Assembly (NCBI GenBank): GCA_005893185.1
Contig: VBOS01000114.1
Coordinates: forward strand, 1-6,013
Reading direction: 5' to 3'
DNA length: 6,013 nucleotides
From: Candidatus Eiseniibacteriota bacterium
GTDB lineage: Bacteria > Eisenbacteria > RBG-16-71-46
In this document: piece by piece, positions 1-5,022 of the stretch
Numbering within the stretch: the stretch's first letter is position 1
Layout: the number at the start of each line of letters is the position of its first letter
Translations under genes and position numbers: made by a program
The notes under the pieces: model-generated
The model's input: only the letters and a program-made list of their open reading frames with translations
Told to the model about the DNA's origin: nothing
Databases searched by the model: none

Positions 1-135
1 GAGCGGCCGGCGCCCGCGGTTCAGGCGCCGCGCCAGGAGCGTCCGGCCCCGCCGCCCGAGCGCCCGCGAGACACGGGTCGGTCGGGAGGCGCGCGCGACG
101 GCGGCGCAGGCCGCCGTGAGCGGGGAGGCGGCTGA
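1..135 (+). CDS. C-terminal tail of an upstream gene, Pro/Arg/Gly-rich (partial)
   Basis: Frame 1 is open from the left edge to a TGA at 133-135 and gives 44 residues. They are rich in Pro, Arg, Glu and then Gly, with repeated ERPAP and PPPERP-like words and an Arg/Gly-rich end. Such low-complexity tails occur at the C-terminus of some secreted or envelope proteins, for example some FecR or DUF6600-type proteins, but no domain is visible here and I assign no function. The stop lies 5 bases before the GTG start of the next gene, so the two may be co-transcribed. Frame 3 is also open from the edge, to a TGA at 117-119, and high GC keeps several frames open. The choice of frame 1 rests on the repetitive ERPAP/PPPERP character and is only moderately secure. 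Confidence 0.4.
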   Translation, partial: ERPAPAVQAPRQERPAPPPERPRDTGRSGGARDGGAGRRERGGG

Positions 136-140
136 GCCGA

Positions 141-1106
141 GTGCGATCGCTCCCCATGAGCGGCGCAGCCGCCCGGCGGCGGCTGCGCAGCTTCACGAAC
201 GCAGCGTGCGCGGCGCTGGTTGCGGGCGTGTGCTCGAGGCCGGCGCCGTCTTTCGCGACGCCTCCGGGCTTCGCGTTCCTCGAGATCCCGGGCGGGGCGC
301 GGGCCTCTGCGATGGGAGGCGCATACGCCTCGATCGCGACCGGCGCCGAGGCGGCGTTCTGGAACCCGGCGGGGCTCGAAGCCACCCGCGGAACCGAGAT
401 CACGGCGAGCCACTCCGAGCTCTACCAGAAGCTGCGCGACGAGCAGTTCGCGGTGGCGGGGCGCTGGTTCGGCTGCGGCGTGAGCGGATCGGTGCGCGCG
501 CTCTACTCGGAGCCGATCGAGCAGCGCGACGAGATCGGCAACCTGACGGGAAGCTTCGGCGGGCACGATCTCGAGTTCGCGCTCGGGGTCGGAGGCAGCG
601 TGGCGCCGGGGCTCAAGGCGGGTGGCAGCGCATCGCTGTTGCGCGAGCGCATCGCGAACAAGGCCGTCGGCACCTACGCATTCGGCGCCGGCATGACCTA
701 CGAGCCGGCATCGTGGCCCGGGGTGCGCGTGAGCCTCAGCGCCCAGAACCTCGGCCCATCTGCGACCTACGACATCGATGGCGAGCCGGGCGCGCCGGTG
801 AAGCTGCCGACCGGAGTGCAGGGTGGCGTCTCGTACCGCCTCGCGCTGGGAGGCGGCTACCGCATGATCGGCGCCCTCGAGAGCCGGATGACGCGCGGGC
901 GGAGCGGGCTGGCGATGCTGGGCGGGGAGCTGGCGGGCGCCATGGGAGCTGCTGTGCGGCTCGGCTTCCGGCTCGACGACAGCAACGCGACGTTCGGGGT
1001 CGGCGCCGGCTACGCGACGGGTGTGATGCGCTTCGATTACGCGTACGTGCCGTCCGGACTCGACCTCGGCGACACCCATCGCCTGTCGCTCTCGGCCCAG
1101 TTCTGA
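141..1106 (+). CDS. PorV/PorQ-like outer-membrane beta-barrel protein
   Basis: The product has 321 residues. A basic start (RRRLRS, about 12-17) and a hydrophobic stretch (about 19-31) ending in SFA at 37-39 look like a Sec signal peptide. The mature N-terminus carries the family hallmark, GGARASAMGGAY (51-62) followed by AAFWNPAGLE (71-80), as in PorV/PorQ/UPF0164 proteins. The rest alternates short Gly/aromatic strands and ends in HRLSLSAQF, a typical outer-membrane barrel terminus with a final Phe. Known PorV members sit in the outer membrane, and some act as type IX secretion shuttle or anchor proteins. Many homologues in other phyla have no proven role, so I call the family and not the T9SS function. 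The GTG at 141 is chosen because GGAGG at 124-128 lies 12 bases upstream. The in-frame ATG at 156 (316 aa) is an alternative with no clear ribosome binding site and leaves the signal peptide intact. Confidence 0.8.
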   Translation: MRSLPMSGAAARRRLRSFTNAACAALVAGVCSRPAPSFATPPGFAFLEIPGGARASAMGGAYASIATGAEAAFWNPAGLEATRGTEITASHSELYQKLRDEQFAVAGRWFGCGVSGSVRALYSEPIEQRDEIGNLTGSFGGHDLEFALGVGGSVAPGLKAGGSASLLRERIANKAVGTYAFGAGMTYEPASWPGVRVSLSAQNLGPSATYDIDGEPGAPVKLPTGVQGGVSYRLALGGGYRMIGALESRMTRGRSGLAMLGGELAGAMGAAVRLGFRLDDSNATFGVGAGYATGVMRFDYAYVPSGLDLGDTHRLSLSAQF

Positions 1107-1119
1107 GGCGGATTCGGCG

Positions 1120-1884
1120 TCAGCGGGCGGCGGTGGCGGGCTCGAGCGCGGGGTGCGCGGGCCAGACGTCGAGGCGCAGCCGGCCCTGCTCCAGGGCGAC
1201 GTAGCTGAAGTTCCGGATCCAGTCGCCGAGCACGAAGAACTCGCGCCCGCCCTCGCGGCGCTCGTACGTGCGATGGAAGTGGCCGATCATCACGGCGTCG
1301 AAGCCCTCGGCGAAGCGGGGGGCCGCGATCTCGTTACACAGCCGGTCGCCGTCGAAGCGCAGCTCGTCCCGCGACTCGCGCGAGAAGTGGGAAATCCAGT
1401 GCGCGAAGGGAATGCCGAGGTCGGGATGCAGCAGCCGGTAGAATGCGATGCTCGCGGGGTGACGGATCACCCGCTTCAGCATGCGGTAGCCGAGATCTCC
1501 GCCGATCAGCCCGTCGCCGTGGTGGAGCCAGATCCGTCTTCCCTGGCGTTCGACCGGGAGCGCGTCGTGGTGGGTAAGGACGCCGATCGTGTCGCGCAGA
1601 AAGGCACCCAACCAGAAGTCGTGGTTCCCGTTCAAATAGGTGATCTCGACGCCGGCCTCGCGCAGTCGCAGCAGCAGGGCAAGGGTCTCGAAGTAACGGC
1701 GGGGGATCGCATCGCGATACTCGAACCAAAAGTCGAACAGATCGCCGACGATGAAAAGCGCTTCGGCGCGGCCGGGAAGGGAGTTCAGAAAATCGTGAAG
1801 GCGCCGGGTGCGGTCCGCCTCGCGGTCGGGCGGCGCGGCGCCGAGATGGGCGTCGGAGATGAAGAAGACCGCGCCGTGGGCCAT
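1120..1884 (-). CDS. lpxH: UDP-2,3-diacylglucosamine diphosphatase (LpxH-like metallophosphatase)
   Basis: This 254-residue calcineurin-type phosphatase resembles LpxH (about 240 aa), which cleaves UDP-2,3-diacylglucosamine to lipid X and UMP at the inner-membrane face in lipid A synthesis. All metal-binding blocks are visible: SDAHLG (D11, H13), GDLFDFW (D48), GNHD (N87, H88), HHGD (H122) and GHFH (H202, H204). The middle stretch (LKRVIRHP to SHFSRES, about 136-171) resembles the LpxH cap, and GDWIRNF (220-226) matches the family C-terminus. The ATG at 1884 is preferred because it puts the start directly before the first beta-strand (AVFFISDAHLG). A TTG at 1908 would add 8 residues. Neither start has a clear Shine-Dalgarno sequence. 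The gene converges on the PorV-like gene and diverges from the HtrA gene. A related phosphatase with another substrate cannot be excluded, since lpxA, lpxB and lpxD are not in view. Confidence 0.77.
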   Translation of the reverse strand: MAHGAVFFISDAHLGAAPPDREADRTRRLHDFLNSLPGRAEALFIVGDLFDFWFEYRDAIPRRYFETLALLLRLREAGVEITYLNGNHDFWLGAFLRDTIGVLTHHDALPVERQGRRIWLHHGDGLIGGDLGYRMLKRVIRHPASIAFYRLLHPDLGIPFAHWISHFSRESRDELRFDGDRLCNEIAAPRFAEGFDAVMIGHFHRTYERREGGREFFVLGDWIRNFSYVALEQGRLRLDVWPAHPALEPATAAR

Positions 1885-1981
1885 GGCCGGCCAGTCTAGC
1901 CTGGACAATTCATGAACCGCCAGCCCGACGGGATTGAGCCGCGGCTCGCGTGGCTGCCGTGATGCGCGTCCGGCGGGCGGG

Positions 1982-2007
1982 AAGCTGCGCCTGGAGCGCG
2001 GCAGCTT
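1982..2007. repeat. Inverted repeat AAGCTGC-N12-GCAGCTT
   Basis: Two perfect 7-base arms (1982-1988 and 2001-2007) face each other across 12 bases. As RNA the stem could extend by two further pairs past a one-base bulge (1989-1990 with 1998-1999), leaving a 7-base loop. There is no T-run on either side, and no transcript is known to end here, so it is a poor terminator candidate. Its place just upstream of the promoter candidate at 2014-2047 would suit an operator for a dimeric regulator. That role is inference. Confidence 0.3.
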
Positions 2008-2013
2008 AACCCC

Positions 2014-2047
2014 GGCGAACCCGCGAGGGCCTCCAAACGTCTATAGT
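2014..2047 (+). promoter_or_regulatory. Possible ECF-sigma-type promoter for the HtrA-amidase operon
   Basis: GGCGAAC (2014-2020) resembles an ECF -35 element with the AAC core, and CGTC (2038-2041) resembles an ECF -10 element. The spacing between AAC and CGTC is 17 bases, inside the usual range. TATAGT (2042-2047) directly follows and matches the housekeeping -10 consensus at 5 of 6 positions, but no good -35 stands at the right distance from it. In many proteobacteria HtrA/DegP genes are driven by the envelope-stress sigma factor, which makes the ECF reading attractive. Short motifs like these arise by chance, so this is a candidate only. Transcription from here would leave a leader of about 170 bases. 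Confidence 0.28.
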
Positions 2048-2141
2048 GCAGGCGGCCGAGAAGCAGGCACTCTTGACCGGCCGATGACCCAATCGCGGTC
2101 CGCGACCGATACCATGGCAGGACACCGAGTTCATGTTTGAC

Positions 2142-2202
2142 GCCGGAGCCCGATGCGCTCCGGCACCCCGCGGAGCCCCCCGTTCTGCGGGCCAAGGCTC
2201 CG
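2142..2202 (+). promoter_or_regulatory. Two tandem hairpins in the HtrA leader, directly before the RBS
   Basis: Hairpin 1 pairs GCCGGAGC (2142-2149) with GCTCCGGC (2157-2164), a perfect 8-base stem with a 7-base loop. Hairpin 2 pairs CGGAGCC (2171-2177) with GGCTCCG (2196-2202) and encloses an inner stem CCCG/CGGG (2179-2182 and 2188-2191) with loop TTCTG. It ends 6 bases before the Shine-Dalgarno sequence. The arms are related, so exchange is possible: 2157-2162 can pair with 2171-2176, and 2144-2150 with 2196-2202. No T-run follows, so neither is a classical terminator. A role in translation control or mRNA stability is possible but inferred, and chance pairing is common at this GC content. 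Confidence 0.35.
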
Positions 2203-2208
2203 ATTGAT

Positions 2209-2213
2209 GGAGG
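2209..2213 (+). promoter_or_regulatory. Ribosome binding site that fixes the HtrA start
   Basis: GGAGG lies 8 bases before the ATG at 2222, an ideal spacing. This decides the start: the longer in-frame reading from 2153 would begin inside the leader hairpins and add a basic, Pro-rich stretch with no signal function. Confidence 0.75.
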
Positions 2214-2221
2214 GAGATGGA

Positions 2222-3709
2222 ATGGTTCGCAGCCCTGATTTCAAGACCCGGCCCCGCAGCTACTACCTGAGCGCCGTCCTGATCCTGGTGGTCGGCGTCG
2301 TGATCGGTCTCGTGCTCAGCGCCGGCTTCGATCTGCCGCGCGCGCCGCGCGCCGAGCGCGGCACGCTCTCGGCGACCACATCGAGCGGCGACCTGCCCGA
2401 GAGCCCGTTCGTCGGCTTGGTCGAGCGCGCGCTGCCGGCCGTGGTGTTCGTGGACGTGCGCAAGAAGGCCAGCTCGGATTCCGAGGATCCTCAGGACGAG
2501 ATCTTCCGGCGCTTCTTCGGTGAGGGCGGGCAGCGTCCGCGCACGCTGCCGTCCTCTGGCTCGGGGTTCATCATCGACCGCGAGGGCCGCATCCTCACCA
2601 ACAACCACGTGGTGCGCGACGCCAGCGACATCACGGTGACGCTCAACGACAAGCGCAGCTTCAAGGCCAAGGTGATCGGCGCCGACCCCGAGACCGACGT
2701 GGCCGTGATCAAGATCGAGGGCGACAACCTTCCCGTGCTGCCGCTCGGCGATTCGGACAGGCTCCGCGTCGGGGACTGGGCGATCGCCATGGGGAACCCG
2801 CTGGGCGAGCTGCGCGGCTCGGTCACGGTCGGGATCATCAGCGCCCAGGGGCGCTCGAACCTCAACATCTGGGGCGGCACGCCGAGCTACCAGGACTTCA
2901 TCCAGACCGACGCCTCGATCAACTTCGGGAACTCCGGCGGGCCCTTGTGCAACATCCGGGGCGAGGCGATCGGCATCAACACCGCGATCAACCCCAGCGG
3001 CCAGGGCATCGGCTTCGCGATCCCGATCAACCTCGCGAGGCACGTGGCCGAGCAGCTCGTCGCGCACGGCGAGGTGAAGCGCGCATGGCTCGGCGTCCAG
3101 CTCGCAGAGCTCACGCCGGAGATGGCCGAGGGCTTCGGGATCCACGGCGACCAGGGCGTCGTGATTCAGGAGGTGCTCAAGAACCAGCCTGCCGAGCGCG
3201 CCGGGATCAGGCGCAACGACGTGATCGTGGAGTTCGAGGGCCAGCCGGTCAGCGACGTGCAGAAGTTTCGGCTCAAAGTGGCCGATATGCCGATCGGGCA
3301 GAAGGTGAACCTGGTGGTGCTGCGCGACGGCAAGCACGTGCCGCTGACGATGACGCTCGGGCCGCGGCCTGACGCGCAGATCGCGGAGAACGGCGGCGCC
3401 CCCGAAGATGTGCCCGCCACCCCGAAGCTCGCCGGCATCCAGGTCCGGGACCTCAAGTCCACGGAGCGCACGTCCAGCGACGGCGAAGGGGGCGTTGTGG
3501 TCACGGACGTCGAGAGCGGGAGCGCGGGCGAGGACGCGGGGCTCGAGCCGAACGACATCATCGTGGAGGTGAACCGCAAGGCGGTGCGCTCGGCCGCAGC
3601 GTTCGCCGAGCAGCTCAAGGCCGCGAAGAACTCGGGCAAGCAGCATGCTGTGCTGCTGGTCAAGCGCGGGAACCGGACCACGTACGTGCCGGTCCGGTTG
3701 AAGGACTAG
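2222..3709 (+). CDS. HtrA/Deg-family periplasmic serine protease with two PDZ domains
   Basis: The product has 495 residues, close to DegP, DegQ or MucD in size and layout. After a basic N-terminus, residues about 17-36 form one hydrophobic segment, a signal anchor or uncleaved signal, so the enzyme acts in the periplasm. A flexible segment with the typical EIFRRFFG (93-100) precedes a trypsin-like domain (about 105-280). The catalytic triad is complete: H129 in NNHVV, D159 in TDVAV and S238 in GNSGGP. PDZ1 spans about 286-380 (carboxylate loop near WLGVQ, 289-293) and PDZ2 about 402-493, as in DegP/DegQ and unlike one-PDZ DegS. The family degrades misfolded envelope proteins, with some chaperone activity. 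The amidase gene follows 65 bases downstream, probably in the same operon. The leader carries hairpins and a possible stress promoter. I leave the symbol open because degP, degQ and mucD cannot be told apart here. Confidence 0.93.
   Translation: MVRSPDFKTRPRSYYLSAVLILVVGVVIGLVLSAGFDLPRAPRAERGTLSATTSSGDLPESPFVGLVERALPAVVFVDVRKKASSDSEDPQDEIFRRFFGEGGQRPRTLPSSGSGFIIDREGRILTNNHVVRDASDITVTLNDKRSFKAKVIGADPETDVAVIKIEGDNLPVLPLGDSDRLRVGDWAIAMGNPLGELRGSVTVGIISAQGRSNLNIWGGTPSYQDFIQTDASINFGNSGGPLCNIRGEAIGINTAINPSGQGIGFAIPINLARHVAEQLVAHGEVKRAWLGVQLAELTPEMAEGFGIHGDQGVVIQEVLKNQPAERAGIRRNDVIVEFEGQPVSDVQKFRLKVADMPIGQKVNLVVLRDGKHVPLTMTLGPRPDAQIAENGGAPEDVPATPKLAGIQVRDLKSTERTSSDGEGGVVVTDVESGSAGEDAGLEPNDIIVEVNRKAVRSAAAFAEQLKAAKNSGKQHAVLLVKRGNRTTYVPVRLKD
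3671..3699 (+). repeat. Nine-base inverted repeat over the last codons of the HtrA gene
   Basis: AACCGGACC (3671-3679) is the exact reverse complement of GGTCCGGTT (3691-3699), with 11 bases between them. The interval overlaps a second palindrome, CACGTACGTG (3679-3688). In RNA it would be a stable hairpin ending 7 bases before the stop codon at 3707-3709. No U-run follows, so it is not a standard intrinsic terminator. It could slow exonucleases or tune the protease-to-amidase ratio. The codons spell a normal PDZ end (NRTTYVPVRL), so it may simply be coincidence. Confidence 0.35.
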
Positions 3710-3717
3710 CGTAGCGA

Positions 3718-3732
3718 TACGCGCTGCGCGTA
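3718..3732. repeat. Palindrome TACGCGC-T-GCGCGTA in the protease-amidase gap
   Basis: A perfect 7-base inverted repeat around a single central T lies 9 bases after the HtrA stop codon. As RNA it would be a 6-pair stem with a CTG triloop. No T-run follows. It could be a weak processing or stability element or a protein-binding site. Nothing in the sequence decides between these. Confidence 0.3.
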
Positions 3733-3757
3733 GATTGTCGGGAGGAATCGCTCGCCA

Positions 3758-3764
3758 GGGAGGG
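3758..3764 (+). promoter_or_regulatory. Ribosome binding site of the amidase gene
   Basis: GGGAGGG lies 10 bases before the ATG at 3775 and supports that start. The gap after the HtrA gene (3710-3774) contains the palindrome at 3718-3732 but no obvious promoter, in line with co-transcription. Confidence 0.6.
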
Positions 3765-3774
3765 CGGATCGCTC

Positions 3775-5007
3775 ATGCAGGGCAGTCGGGGCTCGTGGCT
3801 TGACGCGCCGGCGTCGCGGTGGACCGCGGCGCGGGCCTTGCTGCTCACCGCCCTGCTCGCGGCGGGCGCCGCTCCCGGCGCGGCCTCGGGCGCAGCGGTC
3901 ACCGTGACCGCCGTGCGCTCGTGGCCGGGGCCCGCGAACACGCGCGTCGTGTTCGACCTGTCGGCAGAAGCGACGCTGGTCGCTCCCGACAGCGGGCGAC
4001 CCCAGGCGCTCGCCGTCACCCTGCCGGGCGTCGCCACCACGCGGGGCTCCGGCGTGCCCGAGCGCCTGGTGGTGGCCGACGGCGTGGTGGATTCCGTCGC
4101 GATCGCGACCGGAGATTCCGGGGCGACCTTCCGCCTCTGGTTCCGCGACACCACCGACTTCCGTGTCTTCACGCTCGGGGCCGAGGAGGACAAGCCGTTC
4201 CGCGTCGTGGTGGACGTCGAGCGCCCGGGCGCAGCCGCCGCCGAGATGCAGCGCCTCGCCGGCATCGCGGCCGAGAAGCGTCGCGACCGCGTGCGCATCG
4301 TGGCGATCGACGCCGGCCACGGCGGCGAGGACACAGGCGCGCACGGGCCGGGCGGCGTGCTCGAGAAGCGCGTCACGCTGGGCGTGGCGCAGGCGCTGGT
4401 CGACGAGCTGGGGGAGATCGGGGGCATCCGCCCGGTGCTCACACGCGACGGCGACTACTTCATCCCGTTGCGCGATCGCTACCGGATCGCCGAGAAGGTG
4501 AAGGCCGACCTCTTCATCAGCATCCACGCCAACTCGTCCAAGCGGCGGGGGCACGGCAACGGCACCGAGGTCTACTTCCTCTCCCAGCGCGGCGCGAGCG
4601 ATCAGGCGGACACCGATCTGGCCAGCCTCGAAAACGCGGCCGACCTGGTGGGCGGCGTGCCGCCCGAGGCGGAGGACGACCTGGTGAACATCCTCTACGA
4701 CGTGAAGCGCGCCTCCGCCATGCAGCAGAGCCAGCTCCTCGCCGAGGCGCTGCTCGAGCACGTCTCCGCCGACCGCCGGCTCGAGTCGCGCGGCGTCAAG
4801 CAGGCCGGGTTCATGGTATTGAAGTCGGTCGAGTTCCCGTCGGTGCTGGTCGAGGTGGCGTTCATCAACAATCCCTACGAGGCATCTCTGCTCAAGAACC
4901 CGGCGTTCCAGAAGCAGATGGCGCGTCAGCTCGCGACCGGGGTCAAGTCCTACCTCGAGCGCGCGGGCCTCACGCGGCCGGACGGGCAGGGGGGCGGAGG
5001 ATTCTAG
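3775..5007 (+). CDS. N-acetylmuramoyl-L-alanine amidase (AMIN + Amidase_3, AmiC-like)
   Basis: The enzyme cuts the bond between N-acetylmuramic acid and L-alanine in peptidoglycan and acts in the periplasm, often in daughter-cell separation. The 410-residue product starts with a signal peptide (hydrophobic about 20-30, Ala-rich cleavage region near 33-40). An AMIN-like domain follows (about 41-150), which in relatives binds the wall or directs the enzyme to the septum. The zinc amidase domain (about 172-396) has all key residues: H182 in DAGHGGED, E197 in LEKR, H251 in SIHAN and the catalytic E360 in VEVAFINNP. The stretch at about 272-325 (SLENAADL to AMQQSQLLAEALL) matches the insert that in AmiB/AmiC-type enzymes forms a helix blocking the active site until an EnvC- or NlpD-like activator binds. 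No LysM or SPOR domain is attached; the protein ends in a short Gly-rich tail. It is co-directional with the HtrA gene and converges on the nucleotidase relic 15 bases away. Confidence 0.93.
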   Translation: MQGSRGSWLDAPASRWTAARALLLTALLAAGAAPGAASGAAVTVTAVRSWPGPANTRVVFDLSAEATLVAPDSGRPQALAVTLPGVATTRGSGVPERLVVADGVVDSVAIATGDSGATFRLWFRDTTDFRVFTLGAEEDKPFRVVVDVERPGAAAAEMQRLAGIAAEKRRDRVRIVAIDAGHGGEDTGAHGPGGVLEKRVTLGVAQALVDELGEIGGIRPVLTRDGDYFIPLRDRYRIAEKVKADLFISIHANSSKRRGHGNGTEVYFLSQRGASDQADTDLASLENAADLVGGVPPEAEDDLVNILYDVKRASAMQQSQLLAEALLEHVSADRRLESRGVKQAGFMVLKSVEFPSVLVEVAFINNPYEASLLKNPAFQKQMARQLATGVKSYLERAGLTRPDGQGGGGF

Positions 5008-5022
5008 GAAGCTGCGCCCGCG

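Larger units (their letters stand above)
1885..2221. other. Divergent intergenic region between lpxH-like and HtrA genes
   Basis: This is the only stretch over 300 bases without a convincing gene. It should carry the promoters of both divergent genes. From left to right I see an inverted repeat (1982-2007), an ECF-like promoter candidate overlapping a TATAGT box (2014-2047), then two GC-rich hairpins (2142-2164 and 2171-2202) and the HtrA ribosome binding site (2209-2213). Short open frames on both strands, up to 99 codons, have no recognisable motif and no good ribosome binding site. For the leftward gene I find no strong promoter. TAGACT on the minus strand (1893-1898), 8 bases before the ATG, is only a weak -10 candidate with no partner -35. 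Confidence 0.6.

Noticed and set aside
182..191. Palindrome GCTGCGCAGC inside the PorV-like signal peptide region
   Set aside because: A 10-base GC-rich palindrome within coding DNA is unremarkable here, and nothing around it suggests a site.
116..1204. 362-codon open frame overlapping the PorV-like gene
   Set aside because: Arg-rich, no motifs, and it runs through the stop of the PorV-like gene; that gene's frame has a signal peptide and family hallmark motifs.
1980..1991. Twelve-base direct repeat GGAAGCTGCGCC, also at 5007-5018
   Set aside because: About one such match is expected by chance in 6 kb, more at high GC. The two contexts are unrelated.
1934..2140. Small 68-codon open frame (+) in the divergent region, and a 99-codon frame (-) at 1896-2195
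   Set aside because: No ribosome binding site at sensible spacing, no recognisable motif, and they overlap the promoter candidate; the minus-strand frame also overlaps the leader hairpins.
2006..3646. Very long open frame (546 codons) antisense to the HtrA gene
   Set aside because: High GC leaves the antisense frame free of stops. The HtrA frame has a complete catalytic triad and two PDZ domains, while the antisense product is an Arg/His/Asp-rich sequence with no domain.
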